Shown one piece after another: positions 1 through 6,385 of a DNA stretch of 8,007 bases. Where the stretch lies: contig DATLFP010000251.1 in NCBI GenBank assembly GCA_035540955.1, positions 1-8,007 on the forward strand, in the 5' to 3' direction. The DNA comes from DATLFP01 sp035540955 (GTDB taxonomy: Bacteria; Actinomycetota; Acidimicrobiia; Acidimicrobiales; CADCSY01). How positions within the stretch are numbered: position 1 is the stretch's first letter; every line of letters begins with the position of its first letter. The notes below the pieces were generated by a model that was given only the letters and a program-made list of their open reading frames with translations, did no database searches and was not told the DNA's origin. Both the position numbers and the translations under genes were made by a program.

Positions 1-897
1 CTTGGTGACGGCTCGTCGTTGCTTGCGGTTCACGGTCCGGTTGGCCCGGCCGGTGCTGATGGGGGTGTCGAGGTCGCCGAGCATCCCCTCGACCCGGCTG
101 TCGCACAGCAGCCGGCGGGCGGTCTCGGGATGGACCGGCACCCCGGCCTCGGTCACGGCGTCGGTGACGCCGTCGGGGTCGACGTGGACGTGGACGACGG
201 CGTCGTTGCGGACCGCCGGGTTGCGGGCGCCGTCGCCGTGCACGAGGTAGGACTCACAGATCCGCACCAGGGCCGTGGCTCGCCGCTGGGCGAGCGACGA
301 TTCCGCGGAATCGTCGGCGTCCGGGTCCGGCAACGCCTTGGCGATAGCGGCATCGATGACCGCCAGCTCGTCGATCAGCACCCGAGCCCGCACCACCCCC
401 AACCCCTCGTCGTCGGCGCTCGAGGTGAAGGCCCGGAGATCCGCCTGGCGGGCCGGGTCGCCCATCGCGATCGCCGTGGCGCGGATGATCCGCTCCAGCT
501 GGGCTGCCGTCGCCGTGGCGGCCAGCTCGGCCAGCTCGGCGTCGCTCTCCGCGGTCGCGACCCGGGTGAGGGCCCGCACCTTCGAATACGACAGCTCGCC
601 CCGCTCGAACGCCGCCGTGATCACCGGCAGCCCGGCCAGCGCCCGGGCGACGCGCACGTGCTCATAGGCAGCCGGCTGGCTCAACGAGCACCGCCACGAC
701 AGCCAGTGCGCCATCGACCGGCACCCCCACTGCGCCCACGCCTCCCGCCCGTCCAGCTCCGCCACCACCAACAGGAACCGGCACGTCGCCGCCGCGATCT
801 GCCCGGCCAACGTCGTCGCCTCGTGCTCCAACAGCTCCGTCGACGTCGACGACAGCTCCGCGCCACCCACCCCTCCACCCACCCGCATGTCCGACAT
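1..897 (-). CDS. DUF222 / 13E12-repeat protein, probable HNH-endonuclease family (3' end cut off by the window)
   Basis: The minus-strand frame is open from an ATG at 897 to the left edge, giving 299 residues and no stop. It shows the DUF222 (13E12 repeat) pattern: an N-terminal helical region, then W57-x2-G59 with SMAHWLS at 61-67, and the hallmark GELSYSKVRALTRVA at 100-114. An Ala/Glu-rich helical stretch and an acidic linker (DPDADD) follow. The visible end, at about residues 280-299, has the basic segment NRTVNRKQRRAVTK, which in this family sits just before the C-terminal HNH nuclease domain. That domain would lie outside the window, so nuclease activity is inferred only. The start is supported by GGGAG 9 nt upstream; a second in-frame ATG lies three codons downstream. 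Actinobacterial genomes often carry many copies, and their biological role is unclear. The gene lies 103 nt downstream of the MFS permease on the same strand and is probably transcribed separately. Confidence 0.9.
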   Translation of the reverse strand, partial: MSDMRVGGGVGGAELSSTSTELLEHEATTLAGQIAAATCRFLLVVAELDGREAWAQWGCRSMAHWLSWRCSLSQPAAYEHVRVARALAGLPVITAAFERGELSYSKVRALTRVATAESDAELAELAATATAAQLERIIRATAIAMGDPARQADLRAFTSSADDEGLGVVRARVLIDELAVIDAAIAKALPDPDADDSAESSLAQRRATALVRICESYLVHGDGARNPAVRNDAVVHVHVDPDGVTDAVTEAGVPVHPETARRLLCDSRVEGMLGDLDTPISTGRANRTVNRKQRRAVTK

Positions 898-1000
898 GCA
901 CCCATTCTCCCGACCGGGTGTGACAGTCACCCAACGTGCGCCGACGTGAACGCGACGTCGTCGATGCCCGCGACGCCGTGTGGGTCCCGATGGTGGCCGG
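898..1000. other. Intergenic gap with an 11-nt palindrome
   Basis: This 103-nt gap separates the stop of the MFS permease from the start of the DUF222 gene. It must hold the 3' end of the permease transcript and any promoter of the DUF222 gene. The one clear element is the palindrome GTGACAGTCAC at 920-930, which lies 23 nt upstream of the DUF222 start codon and could be an operator or chance. I see no convincing -35/-10 pair and no terminator with a T-tract. Confidence 0.4.
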
Positions 1001-2206
1001 TCATCGCCCGCCGCGCGAGACGACCACGCCGGCCACCGCCATCAGCACCACCGAGCCGGTGAGCGCCGCCGTCGGCGACCAGGCGCCGGCGAGCAGCGCG
1101 AGGCCGAAGCCGAAGATGATCTCGCCGAGGTTCTCGGCCTGGGAGCTGAAGGAGTGCACCGTCGCCCGCACGTCGCTCGTGGCCCGGCGGTTGAGCCAGA
1201 TGTCGCCCACCGGACGGATGACGGGGCCGGCGATCCCGTTGACGGCGAACACCCCTGCGACGGCCCACGCCGCGCTCGGCGCGTGGGCGAGCACGAGCAT
1301 TCCGAGAGCGACGCCAACGCACGCCGCCGCGTAGGCCCGACGCGCCATTCCCGCGCCGAGGATCCGCGCCTCGACGACCCACAGGACGGCGATGCCGGCG
1401 GCGAGGCCGGTGAGACTGAGCACGGTGAACCAGACGATGGGGTCGGGCTCCCGAGGGAAGCCGAGTCCGAGCAGCCGGTTCTCGAGCAGCCGCCCGTAGC
1501 CCTCGTGGCCACCGTTCACCAGCAGGGTGGCGACGATGATCACGAGGATCACCCGATCGCCACGGGCGAGGCGCACGCCGGCGCGGAAGATGCCCGAGGC
1601 GTGCCGCCACCGGTTCGCGACCACGGGCACGAACCGCGTCTCCGGGAAGCGGGCGACCACCGCGAACCCGAGGACGATCATCCCGGCCCCGGCGGCGACC
1701 ACCGCGGTGGCCAGGCTCGTGGCCCACGCCATGGCACCGAAGGCAAGGGTGCCGGCGGCCGCACCGGCGAGGTCCCACCGTGCCCGGGCCGTGAGCACCC
1801 GGTCGATCCGCGACGAATCGTCGAGCTCGTCGGTGATCCACGCGATGTCAGCACCGCTCGAGAACGCCCAGCCCAGGCCCCACAGGCACTGCGACAGGAG
1901 GATGAGCGGGTAGTCGGTGACGAGACCGGTGAGCAGCATGCCGGTGCCGCTGGTCAGGTGGGCGACCACGAGGGCGAGACGGCGGCTGACGGCATCGGCG
2001 AGCACGCCGGCCGGCACTTCGGCCAGCACCACGGTGATGCCCTGGGCGGTGCCGACGAACACGAGCTGGAACGGCGTCAGCTCCGCGACGAGCACGAGGT
2101 AGACGGCAGTGACGAGCCACCAGCCGCGCGCCAGCGCGGCACGGAAGAACGTCCACCGCAGGAAGCGGCGGGCAAGATCGACGGGGACGGGCGACGGGGC
2201 GCGCAC
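1001..2206 (-). CDS. MFS (major facilitator superfamily) permease
   Basis: This 401-residue protein is almost entirely hydrophobic, with about 12 predicted membrane helices, the usual size for a major facilitator. The cytoplasmic loop between helices 2 and 3 carries a motif-A-like sequence, GVLADAVSRR at 67-76 (family pattern GxLaDrxGrr), with the key Gly, Asp and Arg present. The N-terminus is short and basic and leads into helix 1 at about residue 30. The central loop is the charged region around residues 195-230. The start is a GTG, chosen because GAGGAG (2214-2219) lies 7 nt upstream. Families of this type usually export drugs or small metabolites by proton antiport; nothing here identifies the substrate. 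The gene lies 332 nt downstream of a winged-helix regulator on the same strand, so regulated efflux is possible but unproven, especially as stem-loops separate the two. Confidence 0.87.
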   Translation of the reverse strand: MRAPSPVPVDLARRFLRWTFFRAALARGWWLVTAVYLVLVAELTPFQLVFVGTAQGITVVLAEVPAGVLADAVSRRLALVVAHLTSGTGMLLTGLVTDYPLILLSQCLWGLGWAFSSGADIAWITDELDDSSRIDRVLTARARWDLAGAAAGTLAFGAMAWATSLATAVVAAGAGMIVLGFAVVARFPETRFVPVVANRWRHASGIFRAGVRLARGDRVILVIIVATLLVNGGHEGYGRLLENRLLGLGFPREPDPIVWFTVLSLTGLAAGIAVLWVVEARILGAGMARRAYAAACVGVALGMLVLAHAPSAAWAVAGVFAVNGIAGPVIRPVGDIWLNRRATSDVRATVHSFSSQAENLGEIIFGFGLALLAGAWSPTAALTGSVVLMAVAGVVVSRGGR

Positions 2207-2384
2207 GAGAGGTCTCCTCGGCTCGGCTGGGTTGGAGCTCCCGGCGGCTCGGCCGCGTCACGTGGGTGGAAGAGCAAGTGTCGGCACCGTGGACGACGAG
2301 GGCAAGCGGATTCAACCGGTGCCGGCGCGGCCAGACTTGGGCGGTGCGGCCGGATCTGGCCGTGCGCCGGTGACGATCGGCGAC

Positions 2385-2419
2385 GTGCAGCGACTGCCGC
2401 CACCGCCAGTTCGCTGCAC
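2385..2419. repeat. Stem-loop: 12-bp imperfect inverted repeat with 10-nt loop
   Basis: The arms are GTGCAGCGACTG (2385-2396) and CAGTTCGCTGCAC (2407-2419). They pair over 12 bp with one bulged base and a 10-nt loop. On its right the element overlaps a second, shorter inverted repeat, CTGCA at 2414-2418 against TGCAG at 2424-2428, which would compete for the same CTGCA arm. It lies upstream of the MFS permease start on the minus strand. It could be an operator, part of a leader RNA, or a second termination structure behind the regulator gene. No T-tract follows on either strand. Confidence 0.5.
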
Positions 2420-2503
2420 TCGTTGCAGTCGGACCTCCGCCGGCGGCGAGCTCGACCGTTGCACCGAGCCCGATCCCCGCATGCACCGCCATGCCAGCGC
2501 CAC

Positions 2504-2533
2504 GCTCACCGAGGTGCTCGACCTCGTGTGAGC
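2504..2533 (-). terminator. Hairpin immediately after the regulator stop codon, candidate terminator
   Basis: GCTCACCGAGGT (2504-2515) pairs with ACCTCGTGTGAGC (2521-2533) over 12 bp, with one bulged T at 2527 and a 5-nt loop. It starts 5 nt after the TGA of the winged-helix regulator (complement of 2539-2541), the usual place for a terminator. There is no T-run after the stem on the minus strand, so it is not a canonical intrinsic terminator. U-tract-less hairpins at gene ends are common in high-GC actinobacteria. Confidence 0.5.
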
Positions 2534-2538
2534 CCTGA

Positions 2539-3486
2539 TCACCCGGCGGCCGACATCTCCCGGAAGCCGGTCCCGACGACGTGCCGCACAACTGGGTGGG
2601 GAGCGAGGCCGGCGGGCAGCTCGGCGTCCAGGCGCTCCAGCGACCCTCGCAGCTCGCCGATCAACTCGTCGCCGTACCGCTCCCGCCACGCCTCGGTGAC
2701 CTTCGCGACCATCGGCTCGTAGGACTGGCGCATGGCATGACCGACCTGGGTGAGCCGGGCCTGCTTGGCCTCGACCTTGACGATGCCGTGCCGCTCCAGC
2801 GCCGACTTCCCGTTGCCGACCACGCCGAGCGCCGCGGGCACCTCGGCGAGCGGCACCGGCTCCGAGGTGAACGCGTCGAGGAACGCGGCGTATGCGAGTG
2901 ACCCCCGCCGCGTCGCCTCGTAGTCGAGGGTGAAGGCGACCAGCGCCTGGGACAACAGAGCGAGGAGCGGGAGTCCGGCGACCGAGTCGGCGTCGCTGCG
3001 GACGACCGGCTTCCAGTCGGCGCCCCGACCGCCCTTCGCGTAGACGCCGCCGTTCACGCTCACGTCGGCCGGGCCGTATCCGGTCGGGTACCACGGCAGC
3101 TCCAGCTCGAGCTGGTCGACGAGCGCGGTCACCGCGACCCGCAGCCGAGCGGCATCCTCACCGTGGGCGTCGCACCAGGCGGCTTCGGCGGCGGCCACCG
3201 CCGCCGCCGACTGGTCTCGCGCCTGGCGGCCCGACGGTGTGAGCCGGACCGCGCCGACGTCGTCCTCGTCGAGCCACCCGAGTCGCCGCGGGCCGACGAG
3301 CACCGACGTGACCGCCCGCTTCGACAACCGGGCCAGCACCGGCAGCTCCTTCACGCGCACGAACCCGTCCTCGTCGAGCAGCCGGAGCAGGTTCGCCCAC
3401 TGCACGACGTTGACGTCGTCGCCGCGCCGTTCCGTGGCGCGGGTGAGGTCGAGGAGCGCGTGGGACAGCAGGACGTCGAGCATCAC
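2539..3486 (-). CDS. Tandem winged-helix (two MarR-like domains) transcriptional regulator
   Basis: This 315-residue protein is about twice the length of an ordinary MarR regulator and appears to be two such units in tandem. Unit 1 (about 5-90) has a helix LLSHALLDLTRATE, the helix-turn-helix region LPVLARLSKRAVTSVLVGPRRLGWL (in part 48-72), and a wing ending VRLTPSGRQARD. Unit 2 (about 172-285) repeats the layout: LLALLSQALVAFTLDYE, then LAEVPAALGVVGNGKSALERHGIV, then ARLTQVGHAMRQ. Between them is a segment rich in Trp, Tyr and Gly (PWYPTGYGPADVSVNGG, 131-147), which I recall from actinobacterial winged-helix proteins of this type. Ligand and targets are unknown. AAGGA (3495-3499) is 8 nt before the GTG at 3486 and 11 nt before the next-codon ATG at 3483, so either start is possible. 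The gene diverges from a 59-residue ORF with only 35 nt between the starts, which suggests a shared control region. Confidence 0.8.
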   Translation of the reverse strand: MMLDVLLSHALLDLTRATERRGDDVNVVQWANLLRLLDEDGFVRVKELPVLARLSKRAVTSVLVGPRRLGWLDEDDVGAVRLTPSGRQARDQSAAAVAAAEAAWCDAHGEDAARLRVAVTALVDQLELELPWYPTGYGPADVSVNGGVYAKGGRGADWKPVVRSDADSVAGLPLLALLSQALVAFTLDYEATRRGSLAYAAFLDAFTSEPVPLAEVPAALGVVGNGKSALERHGIVKVEAKQARLTQVGHAMRQSYEPMVAKVTEAWRERYGDELIGELRGSLERLDAELPAGLAPHPVVRHVVGTGFREMSAAG

Positions 3487-3521
3487 GAAACGGATCCTTC
3501 GCCGCGGGAGACTGATCGTGC

Positions 3522-3701
3522 ATGACCGCGTTCGAGCACGGCGACCGGATACTGCTTCCCTGTGACGGCGGCCCGTCGCAGAGCCGGCTCGTCACCTTCC
3601 CGCCGCCGGTCGAGATCGCCGAGCGGGGCGGGCTCTACGTCCTCGAGGACGACGGTCCGCCGACCGACTGGCGCTACCTCTGGGTGCCCGAGACGCCGTG
3701 A
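3522..3701 (+). CDS. 59-residue hypothetical protein
   Basis: ATG at 3522 to TGA at 3699-3701 gives 59 residues. I do not recognise a named family, though the composition looks like a real small globular protein: alternating hydrophobic and polar runs, a single Cys in LLPCDGG (11-17), PPPVEIAERGGLYVLEDDG at 27-45, and a C-terminal aromatic segment DWRYLWVP (49-56). This contrasts with the Arg/Pro/Ala strings of spurious frames here. An in-frame stop at 3513-3515 rules out any start further upstream except non-standard codons. The ribosome site is weak: GGGAG lies about 11 nt before the ATG. It has no signal peptide or membrane helix. It starts 35 nt from the divergent regulator and ends 47 nt before nurA on the same strand, so it could be co-transcribed with the repair operon or be an independent gene. 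Confidence 0.65.
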   Translation: MTAFEHGDRILLPCDGGPSQSRLVTFPPPVEIAERGGLYVLEDDGPPTDWRYLWVPETP

Positions 3702-3718
3702 AATGACATCGCTGTAAG

Positions 3719-3741
3719 TTGTCGCAGGGCCTCGGTACCGT
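3719..3741 (+). promoter_or_regulatory. Candidate DNA-damage (PafBC / RecA-independent type) promoter of the nurA operon
   Basis: The element is TTGTCGCAG (3719-3727), an 8-nt spacer (3728-3735), and TACCGT (3736-3741). The mycobacterial RecA-independent DNA-damage promoter, activated by PafBC, follows TTGTCRGTG-N8-TANNNT. Here TTGTCR matches 6 of 6, the final G of the upstream block matches, the spacer is exactly 8, and TANNNT matches. Only the GT of GTG is replaced, by CA. The -10 hexamer ends 7 nt before the nurA ATG at 3749, placing the predicted transcription start at or beside the start codon. The palindrome CGGTACCG (3733-3740) overlaps the -10 and could be incidental. Known of the motif: it drives repair genes in mycobacteria. 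Inferred: that it works here. Confidence 0.6.
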
Positions 3742-3748
3742 GGTGGCC

Positions 3749-4759
3749 ATGGCGATCGAGGGCGGGCGCGACGGCGGGCGCGGGAGCAGCACGATCGAGG
3801 GCGTCGCCACCCGGCTGGCGGCCCTGCTCACCGGCGAGGCCACCGCGCTCGCCGACGCCCGGCCCGGCTCCCTGCTCGACTTCGACGGCGACCTCCAGGT
3901 CCGGGCCCTGGCCCGCGAGGAGGGCCCCGCCGACGTGTGGGCGATCGACGGCGGCCAGGCCCTCGTCGCCGACGCCCGCTGCCTGCAGGTGATCGTCACC
4001 CGCTCCGCTCGCGTCCGCTTCGCTGCCGGCACCTGCGTGCACGAGGAGGAGGGCGACCTGCGAGCCGTGCTCCTCGGCGGGTCCGACGAGCGGGTGGCCG
4101 CGATCGCCGCATTGGGCCTCGACGGCATCAGCCCCGACGCCGCGGTCGACGTCAACCTCGTTCGCGACCGCTGGGAGTGGGACGCCGTCCTCCGCTCCGT
4201 CGCCGAGTGCGACCCCGGCGGGATGGTGCTCGTCGACGGCGACCTCCAACCCGACTGGCGCATCCCGTCGACGTTCCTGCGCGACGTGTTGGCGCTGGCC
4301 GCCGAGCGCGACGTCGTGGTCGCCGGCGTCACCAAGCACTCGTCGCTGTCCCGCGGCGGCGCCCCGCTGCTCGGCTGGCTCGAGCGGGAGGCCGAGACCC
4401 TGCTGGGCGAGCGCACCATGTGGTGGGCACCCGTGGCCCGCACCCGTGGCGACGTGGGCGGGGTGCAGGTCGTCGCCGCCCGGCTCGATCCCGATGCCCG
4501 GTTCTCCTTCCGGGTCGACCTGCCCGAGTGGGTCGACCCGGCGTCCGCGCTCGGCCGCCTGAGCGCGCTGTGCGACGACGCCGCCTTCCCCGGCTATCCG
4601 TATCCCCTGTCGGTGGTCGACGGCCTGGCCGCCTGCCCCGGCTGGGTGCGGGCCGACGTCCGCACCCAGCTCGATGACCTGCTCGACCGGGCCGGCGTCC
4701 CCCTCGACGTGCGCGACCGCGCCTTCACCGATCGCCACTCGATGATGGAGCGGGCGTGA
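3749..4759 (+). CDS. nurA: NurA-family DNA double-strand-break repair nuclease
   Basis: NurA is a Mn-dependent 5'-3' exonuclease and endonuclease that works with the HerA ATPase in DNA end resection. The 336-residue product (numbered from ATG 3749) has the NurA landmarks: VWAIDGG (63-69) with candidate metal ligand D67, where DGS is usual; a RWEWD segment (141-145) with candidate acidic ligand E143; MVLVDGDL (159-166) with D163; VAGVTKHS (191-198), the usual lysine region; and the C-terminal FPGYPYPLSVVDGLA (280-294). H330 near the C-terminus may be the late histidine of the family. The open frame extends upstream to a TTG at 3719 and in-frame GTGs at 3740 and 3743. I chose ATG 3749 because no good ribosome site is present and a -10 hexamer ends 7 nt before it, pointing to leaderless translation. 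Its stop overlaps herA by 4 nt, which fits joint production of the two partners. Confidence 0.88.
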   Translation: MAIEGGRDGGRGSSTIEGVATRLAALLTGEATALADARPGSLLDFDGDLQVRALAREEGPADVWAIDGGQALVADARCLQVIVTRSARVRFAAGTCVHEEEGDLRAVLLGGSDERVAAIAALGLDGISPDAAVDVNLVRDRWEWDAVLRSVAECDPGGMVLVDGDLQPDWRIPSTFLRDVLALAAERDVVVAGVTKHSSLSRGGAPLLGWLEREAETLLGERTMWWAPVARTRGDVGGVQVVAARLDPDARFSFRVDLPEWVDPASALGRLSALCDDAAFPGYPYPLSVVDGLAACPGWVRADVRTQLDDLLDRAGVPLDVRDRAFTDRHSMMERA

Positions 4760-6363
4760 CCTCGTCGCACTCCCGCGGCCGGCTCTACGGCAAGAACGTC
4801 CTCGACGGGGTGTTCCGGGCCGCGCCCGACGAGGACCTGTTCCTCGGCGAGCTGCTCGTCGCCGTCGACGAGGAGACCGGGCGCCGCTACCTGTTCCGGG
4901 TGGTCGACGTGTCCTACGGCGCCGAGCACCGGGAGCCGGGCTGGGCCGAGCGGGTGGCGGGGACGCTGCTCGCCGACGACGCCCGGGGCGAGGCCGGCGC
5001 CCACCCGCTGCACGACCAGGCCCGGCGCACGTACCGCATCGCCGAGTGCCGGTGCCTGGGCTACCTCACCCCGCCGGGGGCCGGCGGCGACGGCTCTCCG
5101 CGCGAGTTCCGCAAGCCGAAGTCGCTGCCGACGCAGTTCTCCAAGGTGGTGGCGCCCGAGCCCGCCGACTTCGAGTTCCTGCGCACGAAGATGGGCGACC
5201 TCCACGTCGGCCAGCTGCGGAGCGGCGAGACCGTCGTCGACTTCGGCGTGGGCGTCCCCGGCCGGTCGCTCGCCACCCACGTCGGCATCTTCGCCACGAC
5301 GGGCATGGGCAAGTCGAACCTGATGAAGGTGCTCGTCGGCGGCGTGATGCAGGCCGAGGGTCGCTACGGCCTCGTCGTGATCGACCCTCACGGCGAGTAC
5401 CGCAAGGAGCTGCCCCGCCATCCGTGGGCCGCCGACCGCCTGCGCACCTATGCCGCCCGCAACCTGCCGAACACGAGCCGGCTGAAGATCAGCCTGGGCG
5501 AGCTCACCGTCGACGACCTCCGCACCGCCTACGACTGGAGCCGCCCGCAGGAGGAGGCGCTGTTCGAGCTCGAGCGCCACTACGGAACGGGATCGAGCGA
5601 CATGGCGGGCCTGGCGTGGCTCCTGCCCTTCAGTCAGCTCGACGACCTGCCCGGCTTCCGCGACGTCGAGCTGGGCGCCCGGGTCGCCCTGAACACCCTG
5701 CAGGTGATCCATCGGCGGGCCCGCCGCATCGTCGACCTGCAGTGCATCTCGGCCGACGCCCACGTGTCGGTCGGCCAGTCGATCGTGGGCGAGCTCGAGG
5801 TCGGCCGGGTGGTGCTGGTCGACGCCTCCGGGCTCGGTTCGACCGAGGAGGTGCTCGTCGCCTCGTGGCTGGCCCGCACCGTGATGGACCGTTGGTCGAC
5901 CGCCTACCTGGAGGACCCCGAGGTCCACGAGCGGCTGCCGGTCGTGGCGGTCGTGCTCGAGGAGGCCCAGCGGGTCCTGTCGTCGGGGAGCGACCGCGAG
6001 TCGAACGTCTTCCCCCGCATCGCCCGCGAGGGCCGCAAGTTCAAGGTCGGCATCACCGCCATCACCCAGCAGCCGAAGCTGCTCGACGCCGAGCTCCTCA
6101 GCCAGTTCAACACCTACTTCGTGCTCGGCCTCGCCGACGAGCGCGATCGCAACATCCTGCGATCCTCGGCCAAGCAGGACCTGTCGGCGTCGGCCTCGGA
6201 GATCCAGACGCTCATGCCCGGCGAGTGCCTGATCGTCAACCTCGAGGCGCCGTTCGCGGTGCCCGCCAAGGTCGACCTGTGGGACGACGTCGTGCGGTCC
6301 GCGCTGCCGCCGCCCCCGCCGCGCGCGGTCGCACCCCCCAACATCGGCGCGCTGGTCGATTGA
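4756..6363 (+). CDS. herA: HerA-type hexameric DNA translocase ATPase (HAS-barrel / DUF87)
   Basis: HerA is an FtsK-like ring ATPase that binds NurA and drives DNA through it during end resection. The 535-residue product is a normal HerA length. The N-terminal portion (about 8-130) fits a HAS barrel, beginning GRLYGKNVLDGVF. The RecA-like core has Walker A ATTGMGKSN (180-188, K186), VVIDPHGEYRK (207-217), a Walker-B-like VVAVVLEEAQRVL (396-408) with the catalytic-glutamate pair E402/E403, and candidate arginine fingers in ARE-GRKFKVG (423-432). A sensor-like ITQQP (436-440) and LLSQFNTYFVLGLADERDRN (447-466) follow. The C-terminal tail is proline-rich (519-528), then IGALVD. GTG 4756 overlaps the nurA stop as GTGA; GGAG at 4747-4750 lies 5 nt upstream, consistent with translational coupling. 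Plasmid or phage-defence HerA relatives exist, but the NurA/Mre11/Rad50 neighbours favour a repair role. Confidence 0.93.
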   Translation: MTSSHSRGRLYGKNVLDGVFRAAPDEDLFLGELLVAVDEETGRRYLFRVVDVSYGAEHREPGWAERVAGTLLADDARGEAGAHPLHDQARRTYRIAECRCLGYLTPPGAGGDGSPREFRKPKSLPTQFSKVVAPEPADFEFLRTKMGDLHVGQLRSGETVVDFGVGVPGRSLATHVGIFATTGMGKSNLMKVLVGGVMQAEGRYGLVVIDPHGEYRKELPRHPWAADRLRTYAARNLPNTSRLKISLGELTVDDLRTAYDWSRPQEEALFELERHYGTGSSDMAGLAWLLPFSQLDDLPGFRDVELGARVALNTLQVIHRRARRIVDLQCISADAHVSVGQSIVGELEVGRVVLVDASGLGSTEEVLVASWLARTVMDRWSTAYLEDPEVHERLPVVAVVLEEAQRVLSSGSDRESNVFPRIAREGRKFKVGITAITQQPKLLDAELLSQFNTYFVLGLADERDRNILRSSAKQDLSASASEIQTLMPGECLIVNLEAPFAVPAKVDLWDDVVRSALPPPPPRAVAPPNIGALVD

Positions 6364-6371
6364 TGACCGCC

Positions 6372-6378
6372 GGGGAGG
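6372..6378 (+). promoter_or_regulatory. Strong Shine-Dalgarno of sbcD
   Basis: GGGGAGG lies 7 nt before the ATG at 6386. It is the strongest ribosome site in the operon and sits inside the only real gap (22 nt) between its genes. sbcD translation can therefore start independently of herA, unlike herA and sbcC, which begin inside the preceding stop codon. Confidence 0.75.
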
Positions 6379-6385
6379 CACGACG

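Larger units (their letters stand above)
2207..2538. other. 332-nt gap between regulator and permease; no convincing gene
   Basis: Open frames cross this stretch on both strands, but their translations are low-complexity Arg/Pro/Gly/Ser strings without domain-like patterns, so I call no gene. It holds two strong stem-loops (2504-2533 and 2385-2419, listed separately). A weak candidate promoter for the permease lies on the minus strand: TTGCCC at 2300-2305 and GACACT at 2277-2282, with a 17-nt spacer. That would give a leader of about 60 nt. Both hexamers are poor matches, so this promoter is only a suggestion. Confidence 0.45.

Noticed and set aside
2290..2330. T-loop-like sequence GGTTGAATCC on the minus strand, possible tRNA
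   Set aside because: It lacks the C of GGTTCGAATCC, and I find no matching acceptor stem or anticodon arm at the right distance.
2109..2531. 140-residue plus-strand frame covering most of the gap between permease and regulator
   Set aside because: It is Arg/Pro/Ala-rich with no recognisable motif, no clear ribosome site, overlaps the permease start and ends inside the hairpin. The gap is better read as noncoding.
980..2722. 580-residue open frame on the plus strand over the permease and the following gap
   Set aside because: The sequence is low-complexity Arg/Gly/Asp/Glu/His. The opposite frame gives a 12-helix permease with a GTG start and a Shine-Dalgarno.
2312..3094. 260-residue minus-strand frame overlapping the regulator
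   Set aside because: It is a different frame from the winged-helix gene, Arg-rich and without structure; the overlapping frame has two clear winged-helix units.
1001..3486. Idea that the left-hand genes form a defence island with the repair operon
   Set aside because: They are on the opposite strand, with an efflux-type permease, a regulator and a DUF222 protein; there are no phage-defence signatures, integrase, att repeats or base-composition break.
3522..3560. Possible LexA/SOS box around TTCGAGC
   Set aside because: Only a half-site-like string is present; the TCGAAC-N4-GTTCGA palindrome of actinobacterial SOS boxes is not found.
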